Shown here: positions 32,431 to 44,876 of the stretch, in pieces
Layout: each line of letters starts with the position of its first letter
Numbering within the stretch: the stretch's first letter is position 1
Origin: Fonsecaea monophora
Taxonomy: Eukaryota > Ascomycota > Eurotiomycetes > Chaetothyriales > Herpotrichiellaceae
Reading direction: 5' to 3'
NCBI RefSeq assembly: GCF_001642475.1
Contig: NW_019174009.1
Location: 92,286-156,285 of the forward strand
Length of the DNA stretch: 64,000 nucleotides
Position numbers and translations under genes: made by a program
The notes under the pieces: model-generated
Database searches by the model: none
Told to the model about the DNA's origin: nothing
Seen by the model: the letters and a program-made list of their open reading frames with translations, nothing else

Positions 32431-33534
32431 ATGCGACGGACGACGCGCAGTCTTATTGTCAACGCCATCTTGTTCTGGACAATCCTGTTCCTCATCATCT
32501 ACGTCAACCATGATTGGACATCGACTACCAAGACCTTCGCGTGGTCTCGAATCCACTACAAGACCTCCTCCTCCACCCTGCCTGAGCCTCGCGGCAACTG
32601 TCCCGGCTTGGAAGAGGACTCTAAACCGACCCTAGTAGTGGCAAGAGTTGGCGCAGAGGACCCTTCATGGCTTGACACCCTGGCAGCCATTTACCACCTG
32701 TGTGTGTACAGGACCGACCTGCAAGACGTGACCTCATGGCATCTCCAAGTGCCCGCGAACCGGGGCCACGAAGCCATGGCATACCTCACCTTCCTGATCG
32801 ACAATTATGAACGCCTCCCCGCGGCTGGCGCCGTCTTTGTTCACGGCTCACGCTGGGCATGGCACAATGACGCCCCTGATTATGACAATGCTGCCCTCCT
32901 GGCGTCCTTGAACGTTTCGGCTGCCCTCGCTCCGTTTGGATATCACAACCTGCGTTGCGACTGGAGCGCCAGCACATGCTCACCAACTGAGGCTCCGCCA
33001 CAGGGCAGCCTGGAAACATTGGCACGCTCTGTGTTGGAGCCGTGGAACTTGCGTTTGGCATCGGATAGTGCACTGCCACGGGCGATCGTGGACCTGTTCG
33101 GTGGGCAGGGGACAGATGGAAAGATGAGCTCCTCTAGATTGTCCCTGGGTCGTACGGATGCCATTCGGTCGCAGTGCTGCGCGCAGTTTGTCGTTTCCCG
33201 CGAGCGAATGTGGCAACATTCCCGTGACGAATATGTTGCTCTTCGACAGTGGCTTCTGGATGAAGGAGAGAGGGCGGCCCATCCTGACGACCGGATTGCT
33301 GGCCGGATCTTGTCATATATCTGGCACATCCTATTTATGCCGCGGGATGCATCTGCCCACGTCGATCTAAAGCAACTCAATTCTTTGGCATGCCCGCCCG
33401 CCCACGAATGCTACTGTCGCTTGTACGGTCGGTGTGATCTGGACGGCTGCTCGAGTCCTGGTCATTGTCGTGGACAGTATGTTCTACCTCCCGGGTTTCG
33501 ACTGCCGGATGATTGGGCGGCGAAACATTCGTGA
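32431..33534 (+). CDS. DUF3431 type II membrane protein
   Basis: Intronless 367-residue protein. A single N-terminal membrane anchor (about residues 8-26, LIVNAILFWTILFLIIYVN) follows a short basic cytosolic end (MRRTTRS), predicting a type II topology with a Golgi/secretory lumenal domain. The lumenal part has the DUF3431 layout: VVARVGAEDPSWLDTL at the start, FLIDNYERLPAAGAVFVHGSRWAWHND in the middle and QCCAQFVVSRERM near the end, with a Cys-rich tail (CYCRLYGRCDLDGC). The family is widespread in fungi, has no assigned reaction and resembles glycosyltransferase-like proteins in layout. The WHxD-like HGSRWAWHND block is the best active-site candidate. Confidence 0.88.
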   Translation: MRRTTRSLIVNAILFWTILFLIIYVNHDWTSTTKTFAWSRIHYKTSSSTLPEPRGNCPGLEEDSKPTLVVARVGAEDPSWLDTLAAIYHLCVYRTDLQDVTSWHLQVPANRGHEAMAYLTFLIDNYERLPAAGAVFVHGSRWAWHNDAPDYDNAALLASLNVSAALAPFGYHNLRCDWSASTCSPTEAPPQGSLETLARSVLEPWNLRLASDSALPRAIVDLFGGQGTDGKMSSSRLSLGRTDAIRSQCCAQFVVSRERMWQHSRDEYVALRQWLLDEGERAAHPDDRIAGRILSYIWHILFMPRDASAHVDLKQLNSLACPPAHECYCRLYGRCDLDGCSSPGHCRGQYVLPPGFRLPDDWAAKHS

Positions 33535-34465
33535 GCACGAGCGGGGATTTTTTGGGCAAGACTCGCTATGTTTCAAAATCGGGCGAATTTCCATGTCTCG
33601 TGCTCAGAACTCACAACACGAGACTGATGCTGAAAATGCCAACGGCGACTGGGATGTGGCCGTCTCGGCGTCGATACAAGCACGACAAAAAGAGTCCGCC
33701 TCGAGCCTAACCAAGCTGGAACCCTTGCCCATCGAATCTCGATATCGCACACACAATCACTCTGAATGCTGTGAGGCCGGAGGTATTTCTCGACAGAGAT
33801 TCCACCAGACCAAAATACCAATTGGGACGGATTAGGGTCTTGCATACCCAGGTATATGGACTTGAGATTCGTGTATTTACTTAGTCAGTGTCGGTATAGC
33901 ACAAGCCACTGATCGCCGACTTGGCCAGCCTTGCCAGTCAATACGAGGTCCAAGCCTCGTCCCTAGTCCCCCAATCAGACTGATAGGCTCTTAAAATTTG
34001 AGGACAACTTTATAAAGCAGTTATGGTTGTGCTTCTCTCATACCATCACAAGCCAGTCCACTCATCCTTTTATACTCGTCGTACTAGAAATCCACCTCAT
34101 GGGAGTAAATGGCGAGAATGGCGGGGAAACCCTCAGCTCAGCTCAGCAGTTGCTTGGCTGCAGCATGGCTGACTTGACTAGTTCTTCCTGCCACCAAAAA
34201 CTTCCTTCGATTCAAACACATTTCTCCCTTCTATCACAAGGCCGGTTTGCGTGGCTGGGATCGAGCTAACGGTATTGTGTTGTATTTTCTAGAGGGGGCC
34301 ACAATGCTGGTGCTATCGGCTCCTGCGGTCTGATGCTTTCTCTGGCTTTGGACACGCCGTCACTATTTGCTTTGGACGTTCACCGACTATCATTGTTTAT
34401 TTGCCACAACCCAATGCTTCGCTGCGATCCAGCTGTTTGGTTTTTCCTGCCGAAAGTGAGCCAGG
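33535..34465. other. Intergenic
   Basis: A 0.93-kb spacer between two rightward genes. No coding region, RNA gene or repeat is recognised. Confidence 0.55.
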
Positions 34466-35822
34466 ATGAAGTTCATCGACCAGTATTTCAGCGATAACCA
34501 GGGGTTTCAGCTCGACATCGTCGGTAAGTCGGGACACTTGATCGCAGGCACACCGACCCTTTGTCCCCGGGGCTCTTCCAAACATCTACTTGCCAAGCAG
34601 AAGTTGCTAAGCACCAGAGACAGGTTTCCTTGCCATCCTCGGAGAAGGTTCCGTCGAGACCATCGCCCAAGTAGCTACCTTGAGCTACCTCATATACGTT
34701 CCCCGCCTCCTCCCTGCGCCTCAGATCTTCATCCGACCTTCTCGCCCCGAAAAGTTAGAGACCACCGCGGGAGCCAATGTCATTGGAGTCCACTCAGGTA
34801 ACACCGGGGAAGACATCCACCATGTGGCCCATGCCTTGCACCGCGGTGACAAGTTGCGTCCCAACACCGTCACTTGTGTTCGAGTAAGAGAGAACGACAA
34901 ACCCCGTCCGTCCATCAAGAGGTTTGGTCCACTGGCCTGGCTGGTATTTCTGGGGGCAGCCATGAGCGGTGCCCTGCTGGCGCTTTCCATATACTATGAA
35001 GACGGGTGAATCTTCACCACGGTCCCGGAATACAAGGAATACTGTGCTAAATCGCCATTGTCTAGGATGTCGTTGCTGGCGACCGTGTTGCTGTCCTCCC
35101 TAAGCACCGTGACGGGCATCGCCAACAAGTGGTCACCCACACCCAATGATCCCAAGCCCGATCCTCACTCTCCGCCCGGCGACGTGGTCATCAAGTACCC
35201 TCAAGGCGCCTTTATTGTGGTGAGCTGCGAGGAGCGAACGGCGCGGTATCTCTACTTCAACCCCAGTGAGCGTTGCATTTACTCGGTGAAAAGCACGGCC
35301 ATCTATCGAGGACTGTCGCTCATTTCGACCTTGTTGCTCATGGGCGGGGTGATTTCGTTGGCCAACGCCAAGATCCAGACCCAGACGGCCTTTGCGGGCT
35401 CCTACATGCTCATCAATATCTTCTACTGGGTCGGCGCCGCCTTGCCTCCTGCTCAGCATTGGGACCTCTCCCGCCTGGAGGTGGAGCACATCGAAGTGCG
35501 TGGGGGAACGCCACCACGAAACGCCAAAGTCGACAACTATTCGCCCACATACACCGAGGCGCTGTGGAAGGCTATTGCAGTGACAGGGACCAGCAATTGG
35601 GTCAAGGAAGCTGGTTGGGCTCCCAAGACACCAGCTTGGAGCGACTGGCTCAACGAGGCGGAAGAGGCTGCGGTGGGCGAACCGCTGAAATCAAGCCGCC
35701 AGATGGTGGATGGGCGAGAGGTTGAAGTCTGGACAATCCGCAACTGGGACAGCCGAAATGCGCTCTCAACGCTGTTACGGACCACAACGGACAGAATCCA
35801 AGTTCAGTCAAAGCGGGGATGA
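34466..35822 (+). CDS. Multi-pass membrane protein, conserved-looking, function unknown
   Basis: A 398-residue protein from three exons: 34466-34523, 34624-35005 and 35066-35822. The introns are 100 and 60 bp and the phase is consistent, reading MKFIDQYFSDNQGFQLDIVG + FLAILGEGSVETIAQVATL and later IYYEDG + MSLLATVLL. Hydrophobic segments lie at about 33-52, 122-142, 147-165, 227-246 and 257-277, so four or five membrane passes are likely. The C-terminal 110 residues are soluble (PTYTEALWKAIAVTG, SDWLNEAEEA). There is no transporter, channel or enzyme motif I recognise. Unspliced frames would give three unrelated-looking proteins; the joined product is continuous across predicted membrane segments. 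Function should be left open. Confidence 0.8.
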
Positions 35823-37043
35823 TGCAGGAAGAAAACACCATTGTGATGCGAAGAAGTTGTCCTTCCCATGTAAACCAACAGAGAAGAGGGCATTCCATCA
35901 CCGACGCCTATCCAGACTGGCCTGGTCTTTTACACACCCACGGTCTACCTGAGTACGGGCACGCACGACACATCTACGAATTTTAACGACCAGAAAGTGA
36001 ACGAAAACAAGAACGAGGACGAGAACCATGATCCCACGAACCAATGATCCAATCAATGATCAATGAATCACAAATGACTCCATGATCCAACGAACAACCA
36101 GGTACCGGACCCAAAAAAAGTGCACCATAAAAGTACCAACATTGACAGTACCCGATATACATCCACATACCTCACCTATACTCGGTACACTGCGTTACTG
36201 AATGCATTTATCCACCAATCTGTCTATCCACGTATGTATGCATGCATGTATGTATGTATGAGACCACGAACGCGGGCGCGCAGGATATTTATTTTCTATG
36301 GATATAATGGGTATTCGGATGTAGAGAAAGAGAGAGATTTGATAGACTGACTTGGACTTGAACATTTATGACCTTTACAACAGTTTATGACATCTACTCG
36401 TACCACCTGTGCTCATTTACACAAATCGCATGCCTCTTGGGATCTGGTATTTGCAATGCGCGACGCATAAGACAAAACCTTGTCTCGTTCTCTCTCGTTG
36501 CTTTGTCGTGTCGTTTCCCTATCTAGAAGCCGTATGTATCCCACAATACGTGAGAGATAAAAGACAAAAAATTGAACCTCGCCAGGAGAAGAGACCAAAT
36601 AAAAGAGTCAAGTCGAGCCAAAAGTCAAGCTTCCGTGTCTCGTGTCAAGGGAGTATACCTCGTACGGGGAGTATATGGGAGTATATACTTGTATAGATCG
36701 TATGTATTGCCCCTTGCCCTGAGCTCAGCTCTGCTTCTCTTTCTCATCGGTGTCTGTCAAGACCAATATTGTCAAGTGCTGTCTGTCAGGTGCATGTCCG
36801 GGTCGATTAATATCAAAACATTACTCCAAGTAGTAGTAGTGGTGGTGGTGGTAGCGGTAGTAGTTGTGATGACTCCAGTTCAGTTCCACTGGGAATCCCC
36901 ATCGTCGTCAAAGTCGTCGTCGTCATATAGATCGATCTCAAAACAAAACGCTCACAAAAAGGCATGTTGCCCAAAACCAAAAATGGCATCAAAGCATCCA
37001 ACATGGTATACATGCATTCGTCACCACCCAACGAAACTCCCAA
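35823..37043. other. Convergent intergenic region with simple repeats
   Basis: The 3' flanks of two converging genes. It contains repeated atgatccaa words (36028-36100), an exact tactcggtac at 36179-36188, a (GTAT/GCAT)n alternating tract at 36232-36258 and an (AGT/GGT)n patch at about 36828-36862. No gene seen. Confidence 0.6.
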
Positions 37044-40000
37044 TCAAACCTTGGCACTTCTCATCTCATCAGCGGGAATCATGCCTGCATTGATCTGCGC
37101 AGCCAGCTGCGACTCTCGGAATGCATTGAAGCCCTCGGGGTCTTTCTCCCTGAGCATCAGAAGCTCTTGAGCATTCAATCCTAGCTCGCGTACGACGTTG
37201 TCTGCGCCTTCCTTCTCCACTTTGTACCGAATGTCCTCTCCATGGATCTCGTCCAATTTTGCGCGGAGAGCAGCGAGGTGAGGTGGGTCAAGGTCAGTTA
37301 CACTGGATCCATGCAAGGCATCATCCAGGCCAGTGGGTTTGAGGACTTCTCTCCGGATACTCTGTCCAAAACGGTGCATACGGCCTTCTTCGTCTGTAAA
37401 GGCTTTGGCCGCGAGAGATGTATTGGACGACGTTCGGGATAATTTCATGGCATATTGGTCTTGTGCCTGACGTTCTGCCGGGAAGTAGTCGTCAGCATCA
37501 GCCATCTCTAGGATCCCACTTGAATCAACCGAAGCCGACAATAGAGACGTCTCTCCCATGGAAGGATCTGGGGAAGGCATGCCGTTCGGAATTGGAGGAG
37601 ATGACGAAGAGACTTTGGTCTCGGGATACTCGTCTTCGAACCTCTGGATCATCCGCTGCAGGGTCTGGTCGAGGAAGAAAAGACGACCTGTTCACGCTTG
37701 TCAGTAACGATATACCCTTCGAATCCTCTGGCCAAGACTTACGATAGTTCTCGTGGTTTCCCGCTCGATCTTCTCTGACCAGGACAGGCTGTAACCGTCG
37801 TCTGATCTTTCGCGCACTCTCACAAAGCTCCAAACTCACATCCCGCGGTTTGGACATTGTCCTTTGCCGGATTGGTCCCCTTGGAGTGGATGTCCCACTT
37901 GCTGTAGGACTAATACTCCTCGATTGTGCCCGGCTGTTGCCGTCCTTGCGATCCAAACAGACACCCAAGGCTTTGACGATTCCGGTCGACGCAATCATAT
38001 AGTCCTCATCCGGCGCTGGCTCGTCCTTGTCGTAATTCGCTGGGTAGCCCTCCACATGACCGACAAGGTGGAGCAATACTTCTGGAGCGTCCTTCTCAGC
38101 AAGTTCGTCTGGCTTGACGCCGACCTCACTCAGAGTTGCGCGCTCCATGTTTCGGAGACTGTAAGCCACGACCTGTGATGCCAATGCTTTGACAACCTCA
38201 CTACTGTCAGAGCTGGGCACTTCGATCTCCACAGCCACAATGGTCTCCGACACTCTGACCGCGGTCATCAAGGACGCAAAGAATGCGCACGCCTCCTCTT
38301 GCGAGCTCGCATCTCTCGAATTCATGGCGTGAATGAGCGGAGCATTGTCTAGAATAGTGAGATGGGCCATCGATGGGCAATCCGGCAAGATCTCGGCCAA
38401 AGCAATGACTTGTTCAGACGTCATGCCCACATCTGACAGATGTAAACGCTTCAGAGGTGCTAATTTGGGGAGGAGTCTGCGGAGAACAGGCACGGCGCTG
38501 GGCTGACTGTTGAACAACGCCATGTTGCGTGACAGGTCGATGAATTTGAGGTTCTTCAGTCTGGCGAACGGTATCAGGATGGAGTTGAGATCGCCGGGTG
38601 TTAAATTGCAATCCGACAAGCTAATTGCAAACAACGGGCAATCACTGTCAGCAGCTTCTGCAAGAATGTATGCGATCCCATGCAGGTCATTGCTTCCAAG
38701 ATCGAGACCCTCACAGTGGCCAGACTTGATATATCGCACAAGGTAGCTGAGGGCTTCCTGCTCGAGGTTGTTGCCAGAAAGCCCGAGCCGTCGGATCTTA
38801 CATTTGATGGCGCAATCCACGAGGTCTCGAATATTCGCGGGAGAAAGGCCACAGTCGCCAAGGATGAGCTCGTCGAGTTTGTCACCCAATCGCTCTGATA
38901 ACGCATAGATAACCAGAGTCCCCAGATCCATGACTTTGGAAGTCGCGTCATTCGATCCAGTGCTGTTGGAACTTGTTGTAGAGATTGTCCGTGAGAGATC
39001 GCCTGCCTTTGGGAACGGGATACCCGACAGATCAATGCCTCTGAGCGAACGCGACATGTGCATGAAAAGTGCAATGTGCCTCCACCCGAGATTTGTGATT
39101 CCAGAGTTGTCCTTCAGAGAGAGCTTCTCGATGACTCCCATCTGCTCCCTGCCACTCTTCCCACTCAGTCTCTTGGGCAATTTTCTGTTCTGTCGGGCTT
39201 GCTCGGCAGATTTGCAGCTGGAGAGGCCTGACAAAATCACCCGGACGCCTTCGTCTGTCAACCCACAGTTCTCCAAGACGAGTTTGCGAACAGGAACGAT
39301 GGCGAGCCAATCGCCCAAAGTTACAATATCCTGCAACTGCATCTGACTCCCGGACAGATCCATTACCGCGACTGTGCCAGGAGCTTCGGCCAGACCAGCG
39401 GAAGGCTTAGATATTTGCTCTTTAACTTTGTTCAGAACCGCTGTTTCGCGCAATTGACAACAGCGCTTGTATATCCTCAGAGGGTCTGTCGTACGGCCAT
39501 CTGTTCCTTCTGGAGGCCGCTTGCTGGGCGTCGACGCGCCTGGTGGTGTAATGCTTGTATTCGAGTCCGAGTCATCGTCTTCACGAGTCAACTCTAGCGG
39601 TACCAGGCCATTTGCTTCAGCGTGTCGTCTTTTTCGCTCCTTTCGTTCCTTTCGCTCGACTTCGGACCGTTTCTTTTTCTCCTTCTTTCGTGTACTGGGC
39701 ACGGCTAGAGGCTCGGGGTCTTGCAGGGTTTCCGAAGTATCTTTAACTTTCTCATCCTTTTTCCCCTCTGATGGCTGAGTCTGGGGTTCTGGCTCCGGGC
39801 TTCTCTGCTCCCCCTCTTCCTGCTGCATTTCTGCAACTGACGTCTTAGGGGTTTTTAAGACGGCGCCTTCACCCTTTTCTTTGGTCCTTACGTCCTTCGA
39901 GTCTTTGTTGCTGGTCACTTGTTTGTCAGAAGTGGAAAGATTCTGCTTCTGAGCGTTTGACACCGCTGGGCGGTGATATTGCTCTGGATCTTCGTCGGCC

Positions 40001-40995
40001 TGAGAAGCGAACCCAGCAATCTCCACATCTACGCAAAACGACACTCTCTTCAGCTTGTTCTGGTCAAACTCGCTGATCTTGATGCGTTCACGATTCTGGT
40101 CGATGTTCATCACTCTTCTTGGGCAGATTGCACCACTAGTTGCGCTTTTGCCCATGTGGGTGTTGGAGGAAGAGAGTCTGCGAAGGGCGCTCGACAGAAA
40201 TCCAGGATGCTCTAACTTTGTCTCTTTTCCCGCGGCAACGAGTACTGAAGGTCTTCGAGGGGCAGTGTGAGGGACGACAGGAGTTTTGGATTCTTCCTTT
40301 TTGGTCTCTTTCTGTCCTTCTTTGGGCGGTCGGTTCTTCTCGAAGGGATTCGATAACTCGATTTTCGGACTCGGCTGAGGAGATGCTGTTAGGCTATTAC
40401 TCGCTTGTTGCACATCCGTGCCGGAATTCCGAGGCGGCGTTGGTGAATTCACAGACGAGAATTTGGAGCTGAAACTTGCGATCCACGAACTCCTTCTACC
40501 CTCTTTCTTGTTGGGGATACTTGGCTTCAGACCTTTTTTGCCATCCTCCGTGCTCTGGCCTTTCGACATCGTGGGTCGAGGGGATTGGCTTTGGTTAGGC
40601 TGGGAGACTGTCGGCCTTGTCTTCTGCGCGGTAGGCAGTGTGTGGTTCTCCTTGCCATTGACAGCGATTGCAGACTTCTGTGGTTCGGATACTGGAGGAA
40701 CTCCATTCGGAGTTTCTTGGAGTGGTGTAGGATCATGGCGAGGGTGCGCAGTTGCAGGATCGTGGTGATTGCCTTTGGAGCCTGCAGAGGACTGTGAAGC
40801 TGGCTTCCGACCATTTCTGTCGCCCACCGAATGGGTCAAATCTGGTGCGATGGTTAGTGATACCGTTTTCTGCAACAATCGCTGTTCAGACGAAGAGAAA
40901 GCAGGTGCAACTGTGAGCCGACATTTTGGGACCACACCTTTCTTAGAATGCAGCAGCCAGTCGACATCCAGACCACTTTCGGTGGCCGCAGCCAT
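37044..40995 (-). CDS. Large leucine-rich-repeat protein with PP1-docking motif (Mhp1/Gip3/PPP1R37-like)
   Basis: A 1,298-residue protein from two exons, 37743-40995 and 37044-37687. The 55-bp intron (gtaagt...gaacag) joins HENYR to RLFFLDQTLQRMIQRFEDEY. The N-terminal half is disordered, with basic, Ser-rich and Lys/Glu-rich tracts (RKKEKKKRSEVERKERKERKRR). The canonical RVxF docking sequence NKLKRVSFCVDVE (RVSF at 317-320) sits within it. An LRR solenoid covers about 545-900 (KLVLENCGLTDEGVRVILSGL, ELILGDCGLSPANIRDLVD, GLSGNNLEQEALSYLVRY and others). The LRR plus RVxF combination matches PP1 regulators such as PPP1R37 and the fungal proteins annotated Mhp1. It is probably a PP1 targeting subunit with a role in cytoskeleton or cell-wall control; that role is inferred from family names only. 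Confidence 0.85.
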
Positions 40996-42719
40996 TGTGA
41001 TTTAAGATGAAGCGCAGACGCCTCCAGGATCAACAGATGAACCTTTGCTCTGGGGATGTCATATAGGCTGGACCGAGGACCGTTGTGAAGAAGCTGGATG
41101 ATGGGCAACGATGGGTTTGCACAGGGCGGCCGGCGGGGTTAAAGGTGCAGTAGGCAAAGTAATGTAGCTCCTGCTTGGTTGGCCAGAGGTCAGAGATCGC
41201 GATCGACTTGGGTCTGGGCTTTGGGGATCTTGTGGCAGGATGGCAGGATTCGGCCGCCACTTAAAAGCCAGCCCGCCGCTGGAACTGGAACTCGGTACGA
41301 GTAGGTTGACAAGGCGGCCCTCGGAAGCGCCTGGGGGCTTGAGCGCCGTGACTGCGGTGCAGTGGCCCAAGGTCCAATGCCTCGAGGAATGCCCAGGATT
41401 TTCGGCCAGAATAGCTGCAATAGTTGGAGGTTGTAGAGGCTGGTGGAGAGTGCTGAATGGGTGCAACAGGAGGGGATCTAGGGAAGTGGACCACTTGACA
41501 TGCACCACTGACACCACCAGAAACTCAGCTTCGGGCGGTTTCTATGTGGTCATTGTCACCATCCACACCACCGACACAATAATAATGAGCAATGATGAAA
41601 TGAGAAGTGTGTCGTTTGCCGTCCCTTTCAAGCACACGAGTCGGGTAGATCGCGGGATTTCGGAAACCGTCGTCACGGAACTCTCCCTCGTTGGCGTCAC
41701 TGTGCGAGAGATTCTCCCAGCCGACACTTCTCCTTTCTCGAGCGTTCCCTTATTAATGATGGCGCCCCTTCGAAAAATGCCTCCTGCTGCAAGCGCGTGA
41801 CCCGGCCGAGAAAGAAAGGGAAAGATCAAGAATTGCACGGGGTGGCAGGGAGAAAAAAGTGTCAGCAAACAAGCCCATAATATATGTCGCACCTCTGCTC
41901 AACACCCCATATTGCCATAATAACAGGCCCTTGATGACACACATGCGAACAGTGGCACAGGGCACAGGCATTGGTACCAACTGGTCAGCCCCGATAACCA
42001 CTCGTGGCAAGAATTCCAGGTCGTGGTGCCTGACATATGTATGAGGCCCCCTGCTGGGTGCCTGCCCCTCGCGGGATTGCTTAGATGGACACTCTGCTTA
42101 GGGCCTGTTCACCAGTAGAAGGCCTTGGAAGAACCACCCAGCAGAGCCTGTGGCCCAAAGCACAGGGCTCACTAACCCACTAAGGCACAGTAAGGATCGA
42201 CTCAGAGGCACCTACTCCGTAAAGTCTACCTCTAGGTCTGGTGGCTGGGTCAGGTCAGCATCTTATGTCAGATAGCGTCAAGACTATAGTTGACTATGAG
42301 TGGCCGGTATGGACAAAGTTATGATGGCTCATCATCCTTCCTACTAGTAAGATTTTCTTCACACGGTTTGGCAAACCGGAACGTGTGCGAAATGAAGAGT
42401 TTCTTCAGAACTTGGGAAACTGTTACAGGCGCCCAATAGCCATGATTGATATTCTTCTCTCGTCCTGGCCATCTCTCGTCATATCAGATCGTTTCCAGCT
42501 AACCAGGCGCGCCAGAGCATCAGATCTCTGGGAAGAACTCTGTCAAACCCATCATAGGTATCTATCGTAGGACGAGTTGCTTTTTGGAGAATGCTGAACA
42601 TCATGATTCTCGTATCTCTTGACTCGAAGTTCTCAACACCAGCAACGATTCCTTCTCAACCGTCCCTAATGAACTCCTTTTTTTTTTCCCGAGCACCAAC
42701 CGGTGGTGGATGACGGCAC
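40996..42719. other. Intergenic
   Basis: The 1.7-kb promoter side of the LRR gene and 3' flank of ribosomal protein L5. It contains one exact TACTCCGTA (42213-42221), a word I associate with Eurotiomycete intergenic DNA, and a near-copy of the tactcggtac word at about 41291. No gene recognised. Confidence 0.55.
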
Positions 42720-43758
42720 TCAGGAAGCAAGAGTCGCAATCTTCTCCTTGACTCGGCGGTCCTTCTCCTCCTTGGACAGCTTGCTGACCTTGTATTTCTT
42801 GCCTTCCGCCTTCCACTCATCCTTGGACTTCTTGTCTCCCTCATCGTCGTCCTTCTTGAATGGATCCTCGCGAATAGCAGCGTGCGCCTCGGTGTACAGA
42901 TCCTCAAGACCATCCGCCTCGATCTCACTTTCGATGTACTTGACGAATTGAGACTTGTAGCGTTCTTCATCGTCATCTGCCAGTGTTTCCATGTACTCCG
43001 CGACGTGTCCGCCGAAGATGTACTTGCGCAGGACGTCGGCATCCAGTTCCTTGCTTTCTTGGTCATAGCCGGGGAATCGTTTCTCGTTGTGGGGAATGTA
43101 CAATCCGCCATCAGAAGCTCCCTTCATCGCACCAAAGACACGAGCGCCCGTAGAAGTACGGTGCAGACCCACGTCGAGGAAGCACTTGAAGGGACGACGT
43201 TCCTCGCCATCCTCGTCGGCAGCCTCTGTAAGCTTGTATTCTCCATCGGGCTCTTCCACACCAGTAAATTTCTCATCCAAGTCCAACTTCTTGAGAGCAC
43301 GACGAGCCAACAGCAGGCCAGTAGCGTACGCGGCAGACCAGTTGGTCAGGCCATTGTTGATGCCATATCTCTTGAGCTCATGCGAGTAGGCAGCAACAAA
43401 GACTTTATCGCCAGTGATTTCTGCGGTAACCAGTTGGCAGATGATGTCTCGATTGGTGAAGCGGACGACAAGGCGGTACTTGGGGGCGTTGTACTTGTTC
43501 TTGGCTTGGCTGATCAAGCGCTTGCGAGCATAGTAGTCGGTCTGATTTTCAGTCGTCAGTCATCAGCTTGTAAGACGAGGCGAGGAATGCAGATTTTCGT
43601 CACCGTACCTTGCCAGCCCGTCTGCGCTTGTACTTGGTCTGGAAGCGGGAGTAGTAGGGGGAGTTCTTGACGCTGAAGTATTATGTGTTAGCTCTGGAGA
43701 CCAGAAAGGACCTGTAAAGGCCTCGGACTCTCTGGACTTACAGCTTCGTGAAAGGCAT
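42720..43758 (-). CDS. rpl5: 60S ribosomal protein L5 (uL18)
   Basis: Component of the 5S RNP of the large ribosomal subunit. 300 residues from three exons: 43742-43758 (17 nt), 43609-43672 (64 nt) and 42720-43541. The introns are 69 and 67 bp. The protein starts [24 protein letters not shown], continues [20 protein letters not shown] and has the diagnostic [42 protein letters not shown] and [20 protein letters not shown]. The C-terminus is basic and Lys-rich. Length and 5'-clustered introns are typical of fungal ribosomal protein genes. The 17-nt first exon is easily missed by automatic prediction. Confidence 0.98.
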
Positions 43759-44876
43759 ATTGCCGACGTGAGACTGTCCCAAGAATTATTGTGGTTCACT
43801 ATGAAATCCCCGAATCAGCATTTTGCGCTGCAGACCCAATTCCGCAGCAACATGCAGGGATTCTCTCATACATCTTGTCGTTGTAAAGTAGAGACTTTGT
43901 CGAAAATCTCGGTTGTGCAATGGAGGACTCAAAGAAGTTGAGATGGCCTGGAGGATATCGAAATGCGAAGTGCGAGTCCCAAGTGTGAGATGTGTGCGCC
44001 GCCAAGATTTTCAATTGTGCGCTCAAACCGGGATGCTTGGTTGGTGGGGGTCGTTTTAGCTCAGCCTCGTGCCTCGTTGACCTTCCGAAATCACCTCTCC
44101 CAAGCTCTCCGCTACACAGTGCACTTCATACTCTTTGAAAATTGAGGCAGGCAATCCGAGCTTTAAAATTACAATGGCCGCGAAATAAATCTGGGCTCAT
44201 TACCCTTGACCAGGAATGTCAATGACCAATTGAACGGGGATTTAAAGTGACAGGGCCACACTTTTACCCAACTAGCAAAAAGGCTTGATGGACGATACAG
44301 CGCTGCATAGGGAGGCATATGTGACACTAATATGTGGAGATTCACACTAATCACAAGTGCGCCTCCGCTGCAAATTTCGAGACTGCGACAAGTCGGAGTC
44401 GCCCGAGAGATGAGAGGCGGAAAGTCTTGTAGAAGGCGCAGCCTCCGAGGGGATGTTGAGATGGTAGCATTGATAGAAGAGCATTGCCGACCCCGGTGCA
44501 GTATGCATGGGATACATTAGTGAAGCAGGCTTTCGACTGTGGAAGGAAGTGGTCATATGGTGTGTCTTGAAAGGCCGTCTTTTCTAAGTTGTGAAGTAAG
44601 ATGGAAGAGCGACAGAGAGCAATGTAGAGAACTGCTTCGAGAGGGGTGCCTCATACAAAGGAATTTGGGAACAGACTCCATGACATCCCCTCAAGATTGT
44701 CTGCAAGTGTTGTTCATTCATTGACTGTCGTCCGCCAAGTGCAACCCGTAGATGCAGCGGTAGTGAATGTGAGTCCTAATGTCTTGGCGTGATATTGGAG
44801 CAGGTCGCCCAACCTACTTCAAAATTACATTTTGTTTCATCGCCATCCAGGACGTCGTCGTTGACAAGCGACAGCG
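43759..44876. promoter_or_regulatory. Divergent promoter region, rpl5 / coiled-coil gene
   Basis: A 1.1-kb head-to-head intergenic region. No other gene is seen, and I could not identify a clear ribosomal-protein promoter box. Confidence 0.45.
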
